Position numbers and translations under genes: made by a program. The notes under the pieces were generated by a model, which did not search any database, was not told the DNA's origin, and worked only from the letters and a program-made list of their open reading frames with translations. Shown here one piece after another: positions 43,900 to 53,211 of a stretch of DNA of 64,000 nucleotides. Source of the stretch: Klebsiella quasipneumoniae subsp. quasipneumoniae (GTDB lineage Bacteria > Pseudomonadota > Gammaproteobacteria > Enterobacterales > Enterobacteriaceae); the NCBI RefSeq assembly GCF_020525925.1, contig NZ_CP084876.1:4030001-4094000 (forward strand), written 5' to 3'. How positions within the stretch are numbered: position 1 is the stretch's first letter; each line of letters starts with the position of its first letter.

Positions 43900-45102
43900 T
43901 TAATTAAATACTTTTACCGACGGCAATACTTTTCCCTGGCAATCAAATAGCGCCTGATTTTCACGCGCATTGCCCTCTTTCCATTCGTCATGGATATATT
44001 TCATCCCCGCCGGGGTGGCCCAGGTATTTCCCGGAACGGCAATCCACGTGGGCTCCCAGTAAAAAATCCCTTTGCCGCGCTGGTCGGGAACATCGATGAC
44101 AGCCTGCATCAGATCGTGGATATAGCGATATTGTCCCTGCACGCTGGCGGGATATCCCCCGTCCTTTTCCTCTTTGGCCTGGAAACTATTTTCCGCGTTA
44201 TCGCAATTGGCCAGGGTATAGGCATAGGCCGCCTCGACGACAATAACGTCTTTGTTATAGCGTTTGCTGATGTCATCCATATTGGCCTTCATGGCGCTGA
44301 TCGGCCCGTTCCAGTAGGTGTACATCGACAAACCGATCACGTCATACGGCACATGGCGTTTCTCTATTTCGTCAAACCACCAGCGGAAGGTATCGTTTTT
44401 GGTCCCTTCAGCCAGATGCAGCATGATTTTCACCTGCTCGCCGTTGTGCAGGTTCGCCTTCAGGCCATCAATGGCCGCGTTCAGCAGACCAGCCAGCCGG
44501 TCGAACTCTCCGCCCCCCTGCCCCCAGCTTTTCCCTTCCGGCCACAGCATACCGCCATTGATCTCATTGCCGATCTGCACCATATCCGGCAGGACGCCCG
44601 CCTGCTTAAAGCGGGCGATGGTATCCCGGGTATAGTCATGAATCGCCGTTTTCAGCTGCGGGTAATCCATCTTTTCCCAGGCCTTCGGTTTGAACTGCTT
44701 GCCGGGATCGGTCCAGAAATCGCTGTAATGAAAGTCGAGCAGCAGCTTCATTCCCTGGGCTTTCGCGCGTTTCGCCAGCGCCAGGGTCGTGACCAGATCG
44801 TTATTCCCACCGCCATAGCCCTCGCCGCTTGCCGATTGCGGATCCACCCACAGGCGGAGGCGAACATAGTTGACGCCGTTCTCTTTCAGAATGGCGATCG
44901 GATCCTTACGCTGGTTATTCTGGTCGTAGAAGGTCGCCCCGTGCTTTTCAGCATCCAGCAGCGTGGAGATATCCGCGCCTTTAATAAAGTCCGCCGGCAT
45001 GCCCTGAAAGGCGCGGGTTTCAAGCGCGTCCGCCGCCAGCGAAGGGGGGGAAAAACTGCATGCCAGACAAACCGCAAGCCATGCGGGTGTAAATCTTTTC
45101 AT
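43900..45102 (-). CDS. GH53 arabinogalactan endo-beta-1,4-galactanase
   Basis: Secreted enzyme of 400 residues that cuts the beta-1,4-galactan side chains of pectin (type I arabinogalactan). The signal peptide ends near residue 24 (SFSPPSLAADA). GH53 catalytic residues are seen: acid/base Glu in MVQIGNEINGGMLWPEG near 190 and nucleophile Glu in VIVVEAAYAYTLANCDN near 295; FIKGADISTLLDAEKHGATFYD is the family N-terminus. It starts 4 nt after the permease gene. The equivalent is GanB in Bacillus and GanA in Dickeya. Export to the periplasm is clear; whether it leaves the cell is not shown by sequence. Confidence 0.93.
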   Translation of the reverse strand: MKRFTPAWLAVCLACSFSPPSLAADALETRAFQGMPADFIKGADISTLLDAEKHGATFYDQNNQRKDPIAILKENGVNYVRLRLWVDPQSASGEGYGGGNNDLVTTLALAKRAKAQGMKLLLDFHYSDFWTDPGKQFKPKAWEKMDYPQLKTAIHDYTRDTIARFKQAGVLPDMVQIGNEINGGMLWPEGKSWGQGGGEFDRLAGLLNAAIDGLKANLHNGEQVKIMLHLAEGTKNDTFRWWFDEIEKRHVPYDVIGLSMYTYWNGPISAMKANMDDISKRYNKDVIVVEAAYAYTLANCDNAENSFQAKEEKDGGYPASVQGQYRYIHDLMQAVIDVPDQRGKGIFYWEPTWIAVPGNTWATPAGMKYIHDEWKEGNARENQALFDCQGKVLPSVKVFN

Positions 45103-45106
45103 GTGC

Positions 45107-45958
45107 TTATCCTTTAGTACTGCCCGAGGTCAGGCCGGAGACGAAGTATTTTTGTAACGCCAGATAGAGGATCGCGACCGGCACGGCAATCAGCACCGCC
45201 CCCGCCGCGTAGGTGGTGTAGCTGGCCCCCATTTTTTGCGCCACCAGGTTATACAGACCGATAGGCAGGGTGTATTTATCCGGGGTACGCAGGATGGTGC
45301 TGGAGAGGATGAAATCCCCCAGCGGGCCGGTGAAGGAGAACAGCGCCACCACCGCGAGGATCGGCCTCGACAACGGCATGATGATCTCGATAAAGATGCG
45401 AAAGCTGCTGGCGCCGTCCATGCGGGCGGACTCATCCAGATCTTTGGGGATCGCGTCGAGATACCCCTTCATCAGCCAGGTGTTCATCGGGATCATTCCC
45501 CCGACGTAGATCAGCACCAGCGCCAGATGGCTGTTAATCAGGCCAAGCAGTTGCGACAGCACAAAGATGGCAATCAGCGCGGAAAACTGCGGGATCATCT
45601 GCAGCAGCAGGAACAGCATCAGCCCGTTCTGCCGCCCTTTAAAGCGGAAGCGGGAGAAGGCGTAGGCGGTAAAGCTGACGCTAATCAGGGTCAGCACCAT
45701 GGTCAGGAAGCTGATTTTCATCGAGTTCCAGTACCAGGTAAGGTAATTCACATTGCCATTGAACAGATCGGCATAGTGCTGGAACGACAGATTTTCCGGA
45801 ATGATCGAGGTACTCAGCAGGCTATTGCCGGCGTTCAGCGACGCCCCGACGGTCCAGACCAGCGGATAGATAATCACCACCGAGACCAGGATAACCACCA
45901 GCCAGGTGAGAGAGAGTCGGATCCACTTTTCGCGTTTAATACTGGGTGATTGAGCCAT
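45107..45958 (-). CDS. Galacto-oligosaccharide ABC permease (MalG-like)
   Basis: Second membrane subunit of the galactan-locus importer; 283 residues from ATG 45958 (MAQSPSIKREKWIRLSL). Six membrane segments are expected, beginning with TWLVVILVSVVIIYPLVWTVGASLN. The EAA loop that contacts the ATPase is LDESARMDGASSFRIFIEIIMPLSRP near residue 190. It matches MalG/GanQ in length. It lies 10 nt after the partner permease and 4 nt before the galactanase gene. Confidence 0.92.
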   Translation of the reverse strand: MAQSPSIKREKWIRLSLTWLVVILVSVVIIYPLVWTVGASLNAGNSLLSTSIIPENLSFQHYADLFNGNVNYLTWYWNSMKISFLTMVLTLISVSFTAYAFSRFRFKGRQNGLMLFLLLQMIPQFSALIAIFVLSQLLGLINSHLALVLIYVGGMIPMNTWLMKGYLDAIPKDLDESARMDGASSFRIFIEIIMPLSRPILAVVALFSFTGPLGDFILSSTILRTPDKYTLPIGLYNLVAQKMGASYTTYAAGAVLIAVPVAILYLALQKYFVSGLTSGSTKG

Positions 45959-45968
45959 GTTGCTTCCC

Positions 45969-47276
45969 TTACGCCATGTCGTCATTTTTGAAGGATTTGG
46001 TGGCGCGGAACTGCCACAGCGCCAGGCCGACGACGAAGATCGACAGCAGGATAGTGATGGTCGCCGCGATGGCGTACTGCGACGAGGACATCGTCAGCTT
46101 ATAGATCCACGACACCAGAATATCCGTCCCGCCGGCGTTAGATCCCGCCACCGCAGGGCCGCCGTTGTTAAACAGATAAATGATGTTGAAATTATTAAAG
46201 TTGAAGGTGTACTGGGTGATGATGATCGGCGCGATCGCGTACAGCACCAGCGGCAGGGTGATGGTGCGTAGGCGGGTAAAGGCGCTGGCGCCGTCCATCG
46301 TCGCCGCTTCATACAGATCGTCCGGGATCGCCTGCAGCACGCCGGTGGTCATGGCAAAGACAAACGGGAAGCCAAGCCAGGTCTGCATCATGATCAGCGC
46401 GGTTTTGGTCCAGAACGGGTCGGTCAGCCATGCCTTTGGACTGATGCCGAAGAATGACAGGATCGCGTTGTTAATCACCCCGAAGGAGTCATTGAACATC
46501 CCGGCAAAGACGAGGATGGTGACAAACCCCGGCACCGCCCACGGCAAAATAAAGATAGTGCGGATCAGCGGCTTAAAGCGCAGATCTTTTTGGTTCACCA
46601 GAATCGCCAACAGCACGCCCACCGTACACTGCAGGGTGGTCGCCAGCAGCGTCCACACCACGGTCCACTGCAGCACATCCAGGAAGGTGGAGCGCCAGAT
46701 GGAGAGGGTGAAAATATTGACGAAGTTTTTCAGGCCCACCCAGTCCACCAGCTTCGCCGGCGGCGTGTGGTACAAGTTATAGTTGGTGAAGGCGATGGCG
46801 AAACCAAACAGAATGGGAAAGATCACCACAAAGACCAGCAGAATAAAGCCTGGCGTGATCATCAGGTACGGGAAGCCATCGCTCAGCAGCATCTGGTACT
46901 GCTTACGAACGCTGTTCAGCGCGACCCCCTCATCGCGTTTTTTGCCGTTCAGCCACGCGTCCCGCAGCGAGAGAAAATAGATCAGCACGCCAAAAGCGAC
47001 GATCAGCACGCTGATAATCCCCTCCGCTAACAGGAAGATAGAGTTATCCCGGGGCACCTCTTCACCCAGGGTATAGAGCCCCCACAGCCCCTCGCGCAGG
47101 AAATCATAAAAAATACCCAGAAAGCTGCTCAACAACACCAGGAAGACCAGCCCCTTCAGCCACTGGCGATGATAAAACTGGCCGAAACCCGGCACGATTG
47201 CCAGCAGCAGGCCGCACCACGCATGGCGCCCGGGCCCGCGCGCGTCGCTAAAATTTTCGCTGGAATGGATGCTCAC
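45969..47276 (-). CDS. Galacto-oligosaccharide ABC permease (MalF-like)
   Basis: First membrane subunit of the importer; 435 residues with a GTG start at 47276 preceded by AAGGAG. It has about eight membrane segments, an N-terminal pair (WCGLLLAIVPGFGQFYHRQWLKGLVFLVLLSSFLG) before the core, and the EAA loop LYEAATMDGASAFTRLRTITLPL near residue 330. It is similar in plan to MalF/GanP but has a shorter periplasmic loop than E. coli MalF. It is 62 nt downstream of the binding-protein gene. Confidence 0.92.
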   Translation of the reverse strand: MSIHSSENFSDARGPGRHAWCGLLLAIVPGFGQFYHRQWLKGLVFLVLLSSFLGIFYDFLREGLWGLYTLGEEVPRDNSIFLLAEGIISVLIVAFGVLIYFLSLRDAWLNGKKRDEGVALNSVRKQYQMLLSDGFPYLMITPGFILLVFVVIFPILFGFAIAFTNYNLYHTPPAKLVDWVGLKNFVNIFTLSIWRSTFLDVLQWTVVWTLLATTLQCTVGVLLAILVNQKDLRFKPLIRTIFILPWAVPGFVTILVFAGMFNDSFGVINNAILSFFGISPKAWLTDPFWTKTALIMMQTWLGFPFVFAMTTGVLQAIPDDLYEAATMDGASAFTRLRTITLPLVLYAIAPIIITQYTFNFNNFNIIYLFNNGGPAVAGSNAGGTDILVSWIYKLTMSSSQYAIAATITILLSIFVVGLALWQFRATKSFKNDDMA

Positions 47277-47295
47277 ACTCGACTCCTTCTACAAA

Positions 47296-47313
47296 CGGGA
47301 GGTCCCCCTCCCG
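47296..47313. repeat. Hairpin between binding-protein and permease genes
   Basis: CGGGAGG and CCTCCCG form a stem with a 4-nt loop in the 62-bp gap. Without a U-run it probably protects the upstream mRNA and lets the binding protein be made in excess, as in malE-malF. Confidence 0.55.
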
Positions 47314-47338
47314 CTCGGTGACTTCACGTGACGGTAAA

Positions 47339-48571
47339 TTACTGATTGCTGGCCTGCATCGCTTCGATCTGCATCTTGATCTGTTTCACCGCGTTATCGA
47401 GCGCGGCCTGCGGCGCCTGCTTGCCGGTGAGGCTCAGTTCAAGCGCGGCATTAGCCGGCCCCCACACTTCCCCCATCTCCGGAATGCCCGGCATGGCCAT
47501 CGCCCGCGCCGACTGTACGGCGACGGCGCTGGCCTTTTCGTCATTTTTAATCACCGGGTCGTCAATCATCGCCTTCAGCGGCGGGATTTCGCCGGTGGCG
47601 ACATAGCGGGCTTTTACATACTGCGGCTGGTTGATGAACTCGATAAACTGTTGCGCCAGCGCCTTGTCTTTACTCCAGGTCGATACCACGTAGCCCTTAA
47701 CGCCGAGGAAGGAGCTCATCGGCTTGCCGTCCGGCAGGGTCGGCAGCGGCACCACGCCATAGTTGATACCGGCGGCTTCATACGGCTGGAAGGCCCAGGG
47801 GCCGTTGATCACCGCTGCCGCTTTTTTCTCGGTAAACAGCGAATCAATGGCGTTCAGCCCGTTATCGCCGAGGATCCCTGCAGGGAAAGCCTTCTCGGCA
47901 TAGAATTTTTTCAGGAAGGTCACGGCTTCCACAGCGCCGGGAGTATTGAGCCCCACCTGCTGCGGGTTGAAACCGCCGCCGTCGTTCTTCGCGAAGATAT
48001 AGCCGCCCATCGGGCCAATGGCTCCCCAGCTGTAGTAGATCTGATCAAACTTCGCCAGCAGGCCGTATTTGTTCTGCTCGCGCTGGGTCTTCGAGTAGTC
48101 CAGCCAGGCCTGCAGGCTGTCCAGCGGCTTGTCGATCAGGTCCTTGTTGTAGATAAGCACCAGGGTTTCTACCGCTTTCGGGATGCCGTACAGCGCGTTG
48201 TCCATGCGGAAGGCATTGATAGAGGCTGGCGTAAAGGCATCCTGTTTCGCCTGCTCGACGTTGAGCGGCGAGAGAAGCCCCTGAACGACGGCGCCGCCGA
48301 GCTGGTCATTCGGGATCACCAGCACGTCCGGCCCAATGCCCGCCGGGCCGTCGAGGCGCAGCTTTTCCAGCTGCTGGGCATAAGGCATCTCCTGCAGATT
48401 GACCTTCACGTTGTACTGCTTCTCAAAATCGCTGACCGCGGTTTTGATGCCAGTGGATTTTTTAATGTCTTCCCAAACGTTGAGCTGCCCGGCGGCCTGC
48501 GCCTGCAGGCTGGTAAGTTGCCCCGCCGCGAGGGTGGTAAGGATCAGTGCAGCAAGCGTGTTCTTTTTCAT
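47339..48571 (-). CDS. Galacto-oligosaccharide-binding protein of the ABC importer (MalE-like)
   Basis: Periplasmic solute-binding protein of 410 residues from ATG 48571. The signal peptide MKKNTLAALILTTLAAGQLTSLQAQA is followed by the mature start AGQLNVWEDIKKSTGIKTAVSDFE. The cluster-1 sugar-binding fold is seen in VLVIPNDQLGGAVVQGLLSPLN, YGIPKAVETLVLIYNKDL and INGPWAFQPYEAAGINYGVVPLP. The ligand is inferred from context (galactan oligomers). It is first gene of the transport-hydrolase operon and is divergent from the ATPase gene. It corresponds to GanS (Bacillus) or GanE (Dickeya). Confidence 0.9.
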   Translation of the reverse strand: MKKNTLAALILTTLAAGQLTSLQAQAAGQLNVWEDIKKSTGIKTAVSDFEKQYNVKVNLQEMPYAQQLEKLRLDGPAGIGPDVLVIPNDQLGGAVVQGLLSPLNVEQAKQDAFTPASINAFRMDNALYGIPKAVETLVLIYNKDLIDKPLDSLQAWLDYSKTQREQNKYGLLAKFDQIYYSWGAIGPMGGYIFAKNDGGGFNPQQVGLNTPGAVEAVTFLKKFYAEKAFPAGILGDNGLNAIDSLFTEKKAAAVINGPWAFQPYEAAGINYGVVPLPTLPDGKPMSSFLGVKGYVVSTWSKDKALAQQFIEFINQPQYVKARYVATGEIPPLKAMIDDPVIKNDEKASAVAVQSARAMAMPGIPEMGEVWGPANAALELSLTGKQAPQAALDNAVKQIKMQIEAMQASNQ

Positions 48572-48925
48572 TATCAACCTCATGTGAAGGTATAACAATT
48601 TAATGGTTTTTATTTGAATTACGTCTGTCAGCTAGAAAAAAAATCATTTCAAACTGCGTTGTTACATAGAAAACAGACGCTGATTCGCTTTTGTTATACG
48701 CTACGCTTTGATTAGGGATAAAACTACCATAAGCTGCCAGTTGTGTGATCATCCTTGCAGAAATGAAACGCCGCTGTATGGCGCAAAATCCGCGGAAGTT
48801 ATAGTCAGGACATGATTTTAGCGCTGTTGAATATCGTCACGCTGCTTTGTTACACGTAATACAATTTCACTCAACTCAGCGACACGCCAACGGCAAACAA
48901 CGGCTACTCACTTCGGGGAATGTGG
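48572..48925. promoter_or_regulatory. Divergent control region between binding-protein and ATPase genes
   Basis: A 354-bp gap without a gene. It contains a candidate CRP site at 48744-48759 (TGCAA-N6-TCACA on the minus strand, seven or eight of ten core positions). ATTACGT at 48618-48624 and ACGTAATACAA at 48854-48864 repeat the candidate repressor motif seen upstream of the porin gene. Promoters were not resolved. Confidence 0.5.
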
Positions 48926-50035
48926 ATGTCCAATATACGACTGAGGAATGTCACCAAAAGGTTCGGCAGCACGGTGACGCTGCACCAGGTCAATCTCGAT
49001 ATTGAAGATGGCGAGTTTGCAGTCTTCGTCGGCCCTTCCGGCTGTGGAAAATCGACGCTGTTACGTATGATTGCCGGGCTGGAAGAGGTTAGCGACGGGG
49101 AAGTGCTGATCGGCGATGAGGTGATGAACGATGTGGTCCCCGCCCGCCGCGGCGTGGCGATGGTTTTTCAGTCCTACGCGCTCTACCCGCACATGACGGT
49201 GGCGGAGAATATGGGCTACGGGCTGAAGGTGAATAAAGTGCCGAAAGCGGAGATCCGTCGCCAGGTGGAAATGGTGGCCAAAACGCTGCAGCTCTCTCAC
49301 CTGCTGGACCGTAAACCGAAGCAGCTCTCCGGCGGCCAGCGGCAGCGCGTGGCCATTGGCCGCGCTATCGTGCGTAATCCCCGGGTGTTTATGTTCGATG
49401 AGCCGCTTTCTAACCTCGACGCGGAACTGCGCGTCGATATGCGCCTGCATATTGCCCGCCTGCACCAGGAGCTGAAGACCACCATGGTGTATGTCACGCA
49501 CGATCAGGTGGAGGCGATGACTCTCGCTGATAAAATCGTGGTCATGAACTACGGAAAGGTTGAACAAATGGGTTCGCCGATGGCGCTTTACTACAATCCG
49601 GTCAACAAATTCGTCGCCGGTTTTATCGGCTCGCCAAAGATGAACTTTTTACCCGCCACCGTCAGCGACTGGCAGCCAGAGCGTTTAACGGTCACCCTCG
49701 CCCAGGACCATCAGCTCACCCTGAACGTTGCCACCCAACCGCTTAACCCCGGCGCCGCGGTAACGCTGGGGATCCGGCCAGAGCACCTCACGCCTGAAGT
49801 CTCCACCGGTACCCTGGTGGAGTTTCAATGTGAAGTGGTGGAACGTCTGGGCAACAATACCTACCTGTTCGGCCAGTGCTATTGTCACGATAACGTCAAG
49901 GTTCTGCTGCCCGGCGACGTCCATTTCCGCCCGTGGCAGAAGATTAATCTGGCCTTCGATGACCGCTTCTGCATGGTGTTTGATGAGAACGATCTGCGCA
50001 TCAGCGCCGATATCACGGCACCAGACGCGCACTAA
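48926..50035 (+). CDS. ABC transporter ATPase, MalK/UgpC type
   Basis: Energy subunit for sugar ABC importers; 369 residues from ATG 48926, chosen because GGGGA lies six bases upstream. Walker [10 protein letters not shown] is near residue 37, signature [14 protein letters not shown] near 133, Walker [17 protein letters not shown] near 155, and a C-terminal OB-type regulatory domain follows from about 235 ([15 protein letters not shown]). It is divergent from the binding-protein gene and is the only ATPase in the locus, so it most likely drives the galacto-oligosaccharide importer; it could also serve other sugar importers. Confidence 0.9.
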   Translation: MSNIRLRNVTKRFGSTVTLHQVNLDIEDGEFAVFVGPSGCGKSTLLRMIAGLEEVSDGEVLIGDEVMNDVVPARRGVAMVFQSYALYPHMTVAENMGYGLKVNKVPKAEIRRQVEMVAKTLQLSHLLDRKPKQLSGGQRQRVAIGRAIVRNPRVFMFDEPLSNLDAELRVDMRLHIARLHQELKTTMVYVTHDQVEAMTLADKIVVMNYGKVEQMGSPMALYYNPVNKFVAGFIGSPKMNFLPATVSDWQPERLTVTLAQDHQLTLNVATQPLNPGAAVTLGIRPEHLTPEVSTGTLVEFQCEVVERLGNNTYLFGQCYCHDNVKVLLPGDVHFRPWQKINLAFDDRFCMVFDENDLRISADITAPDAH

Positions 50036-50270
50036 GCCAACATATTGCTGTCATCTGCGCAGCGTATGCTGCGACTGAATGCCGGAATACATCCTGCCCG
50101 GCATTCACACCCTCATTTTTATTCTGCTGCATCGGAATCATCCTTCTCTCCCGGCATCGCAGGCTATTGTGATGCCGGTTTTTTTCCCCACACAGCGCGA
50201 TTTCTCCCACTGCGCCCGGTTTATCTTTCGCATATACTGATGACACCCGGCGAACGATAAGGACACAGGC

Positions 50271-51830
50271 ATGAGGACCCGGCATCTGATGGCGCTGTTT
50301 ACAGGGGTGCTGATACTGGCCATCATCCTGCCCATCTCGCTCAGCATCTGGCAGGCGGCGCGGCAGGCCAAAATGCAGTTCTATCGTGAACTGGATGATT
50401 ATTCCAACCGCATCGTCGTCCGCACGCTGCAGGTCGCCGATCAGGCCCGGGAAGCGCTGCGGGAGGCCGATGCACATACAGCCTCGTCCTGTAGCCCTGA
50501 ACATCTGCTCATGCTCCGCCGGATCGCCTATACCCACCGCTACGTTCAGGAAGTGCTCTGGCTGCAGGATTCCGTGCCGCAATGCTCCTCCCTGGAAGAC
50601 CATAGCGTCGCGGTGACCTTCCCGCCACCGGACCACATTGCCTCCGACGGCTATCGCACCTGGCTGACCTCGATTAACGATCTTGGCCTCAATCACCAGA
50701 TGACGGCCATGGCCAGCCAGCAGCATATGGTAATGATCGATCCCATCTCCTTCATTGATGTGGCGCCCGTCAGCGAGGAGAAGATCCATAGCATGCTGTT
50801 TGGTTTGGACCATCTGAAAATGGTGATCAGCAGCCAGCCGCTGCCGGCGAAGGCCTGGCAACGGATTAAAGACCCGCACCTGAATATGCTTACCCTGGAT
50901 AATACGGTCTACCGGATCCAGCGCATTCCCGAGCTGGGATCCGGCATTGTGACCTGGTCATCCACCCTGCCCCTGCAGCAGCACATACGACAGCAGTTGA
51001 TCTTCTGGCTCCCGGCCGGCATCTTCACCAGCCTGCTTGCCACCTGGCTGCTGCTGCGCCTGCTGAGACACCTGCGTTCACCGCGTAACAGTATGCTGGA
51101 CGCCCTCCATTCCCAGGCGATTCAGGTTCACTATCAGCCGATTATTTCATTGCAGGACGGGAAAATCGCCGGAGCCGAAGCGCTGGCGCGCTGGCAGCAA
51201 CCCGACGGTACCTATTTATCGCCGGATATCTTTATTCCCCTGGCCGAGCAGACCGGGCTGATCACCCAGCTGACGGAAGATATCGTCAGGAAAATTTTCG
51301 CCGATCTGGGCCCCTAGCTGAGGCAGCGGCCGGAAGTGCATATCTCCATCAACCTGTCGGTGGATGACTTACGCTCTCCCACCCTGCCCACGCTGTTACA
51401 CGATCAGCTGCAGCACTGGGGGATCGCCGCCGAACAGATCATCCTTGAGATCACCGAGCGCGGGTTTGTCGACCCGGAGACCACCATGCCGGTGATCGCT
51501 CACTACCGTCAGGCTGGCCATCGGATCTCGATTGACGATTTCGGTACCGGCTACTCCAGCCTGAGCTATCTGCAGAAGCTGGACGTCGACACGCTGAAAA
51601 TCGATAAATCCTTTGTCGATACCCTCGAGTACCGGCCGCTGACGCCGCACATTATTGAAATGGCCAAGGCGCTCAATCTGACCACCGTCGCCGAAGGGGT
51701 GGAAACCGAAAGCCAGCGCGACTGGCTGCGACAGCATGGCGTTCAGTACGCCCAGGGGTGGCTGTACAGCAAAGCGCTGCCAAAAGAGTCATTTATTCAG
51801 TGGGCGGAAGATAATCTCCATGCGCATTAA
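50271..51830 (+). pseudogene. c-di-GMP phosphodiesterase, YlaB/PdeB-like, interrupted by an amber codon
   Basis: CSS-motif plus EAL-domain phosphodiesterase; the full frame would encode 519 residues (E. coli PdeB/YlaB 516). The N-terminal membrane segment (LMALFTGVLILAIILPISLSI), periplasmic domain with two cysteine sites (SSCSPEH, QCSSLED), second membrane segment and the start of EAL (GAEALARWQ) are followed by an in-frame TAG at 51315-51317 after FADLGP. The same frame continues with INLSVDDL, EITERGF, DDFGTGYSS, KIDKSFV and EGVETESQ, all catalytic motifs. The first part would be a 348-residue protein without an active site. One C-to-T change of a Gln codon explains it; a sequencing error cannot be excluded. 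Confidence 0.85.
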
Positions 51831-51892
51831 GCGGCAGGCAGCCTGCGCAGAAGGTCAGCGGGCGCAGCCTCTTCGCCGCCCTCTGCCGGAGG

Positions 51893-52165
51893 CTACTTCA
51901 GATAGGATTTAATCACCTGCATCACCGTCTCCAGATCCGCTTCACGCTGCGTCTCATCTGGCTCTTTCACCACATGGTCGGTCAGATGCCCCTGGATAAC
52001 CTGCAGCATCATGCCATTGACCGCGCCGCGGATCGCCGCCAGCTGCTGTAGCACCTCAGCGCACTCATGCTCGCGATTAAGCATTTTCTCTAATGCGGTA
52101 CTCTGCCCCTGAATTTTCTTCAGCCGGGTCAGTAACTTCTTTTTGTCTCTCACTGTGTGTGACAT
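51893..52165 (-). CDS. rcnR: Nickel/cobalt-responsive repressor RcnR
   Basis: CsoR/RcnR-family repressor of the efflux gene rcnA, released by Ni(II) or Co(II). ATG at 52165 ([20 protein letters not shown]) gives 90 residues, the E. coli length; the metal site requires Met1 removal or exposure and His3. Metal ligands His3, Cys35, His60 and His64 are all present, so nickel/cobalt sensing should be intact. It is divergent from rcnA, with two RcnR boxes between. Confidence 0.96.
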   Translation of the reverse strand: MSHTVRDKKKLLTRLKKIQGQSTALEKMLNREHECAEVLQQLAAIRGAVNGMMLQVIQGHLTDHVVKEPDETQREADLETVMQVIKSYLK

Positions 52166-52262
52166 TGCGCGATCCACCGTTTTATTCTGCCGTCATTGCC
52201 CGACCTTCGACGCCGGCAACGCCTGCCAGCATAGCATGATCCCTTTTATCAGCCTCTTTTTC

Positions 52263-52299
52263 TACTGGGGGGTAGTATTTTACTACTGGGGGGGGAGTA
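52263..52299. promoter_or_regulatory. Two RcnR operator boxes
   Basis: The RcnR site TACT-G6-N-AGTA occurs as TACTGGGGGGTAGTA (52263-52277) and as TACT-G8-AGTA (52284-52299). The second is one base longer because of a G8 run. They lie 32 bp upstream of rcnA and control both divergent genes. Confidence 0.9.
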
Positions 52300-52330
52300 G
52301 CATAGAGCCACTTTTGGCAAGGATCCCGAT

Positions 52331-53167
52331 ATGAACGATTTCACTTCCCTTCTGCAGCAGGGCAATGCCTGGCTGTTTATTCCCAGCGCGATACTGCTCG
52401 GCGCGCTGCACGGCCTTGAACCCGGCCACTCAAAAACGATGATGGCCGCCTTTATCGTGGCAGTACGGGGAACCTTAAAGCAGGCGGTTCTGTTGGGGCT
52501 GGCGGCGACGGTCTCGCATACCGCGGTGGTCTGGCTGATCGCCATGGCCGGCCTGTGGTTTGGCCGCGGCTGGAACGCCCAGACTTCTGAGCCCTGGTTT
52601 CAGCTGATCTCGGGGATTGTCATTGTGTTGATTGCCTGCTGGATGCTCTGGCGCACCTGGCGCGAATCGCGGCCCCACGCCCACCACCATCATCCTCAGC
52701 ACGGGCACGACCATGACCATGACCATCATCATCATGAACATCATGACCACCATCATTCTCACTCCCCTGGCGCGCCGCTGGTGGCGGAGGAGTGGCAGGA
52801 CGCGCATCAGCGGGCCCATGCTCAGGAGATTAACCGGCGCTTCGATGGCCGCCAGGTGACGACCGGGCAGATTGTGATGTTTGGCCTGACCGGCGGGCTG
52901 ATCCCCTGCCCGGCGTCCATTACCGTGCTGCTTATCTGTTTACAGCTGAAGAAATTCTCGCTGGGCGCCACGCTGGTACTGGGCTTTAGCGTCGGTCTGG
53001 CGCTGACGCTGGTGGCTTCCGGGGCTATCGCCGCCCTGAGCATGAAACATGCCACCCGCCGCTGGCCGTGGCTTAACGACATCTCGCGCAAAGCGCCCTG
53101 GATCTCAGGCTTACTGATTATTGTGGTGGGGATCTACATGATGCTTCATGGCCTGAGCGGCCTGTAA
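52331..53167 (+). CDS. rcnA: Nickel/cobalt efflux protein RcnA
   Basis: Inner-membrane exporter that lowers cytoplasmic Ni and Co. It has 278 residues with about six membrane segments; HGLEPGHSKTMMAAF near residue 35 is the NicO/RcnA-family metal motif. A long histidine-rich cytoplasmic loop (about 115-147, runs such as HAHHHHPQHGHDHDHDHHHH) separates the two halves, and GLIPCPASITVLLICLQ starts the second half. It is regulated by RcnR. Confidence 0.95.
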   Translation: MNDFTSLLQQGNAWLFIPSAILLGALHGLEPGHSKTMMAAFIVAVRGTLKQAVLLGLAATVSHTAVVWLIAMAGLWFGRGWNAQTSEPWFQLISGIVIVLIACWMLWRTWRESRPHAHHHHPQHGHDHDHDHHHHEHHDHHHSHSPGAPLVAEEWQDAHQRAHAQEINRRFDGRQVTTGQIVMFGLTGGLIPCPASITVLLICLQLKKFSLGATLVLGFSVGLALTLVASGAIAALSMKHATRRWPWLNDISRKAPWISGLLIIVVGIYMMLHGLSGL

Positions 53168-53175
53168 ACCACAAT

Positions 53176-53202
53176 GCGCCCTCTTCTTGACGACGAGGGC
53201 GC
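53176..53202. terminator. Hairpin between rcnA and the yczE-like gene
   Basis: GCGCCCTC pairs with GAGGGCGC in the gap between two convergent genes. No long U-run, so termination strength is uncertain. Confidence 0.5.
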
Positions 53203-53211
53203 GGGTTCCCT

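Noticed and set aside
47318..48595. 425-codon open frame antisense to the binding-protein gene
   Set aside because: Complete shadow of a gene with signal peptide and family motifs.
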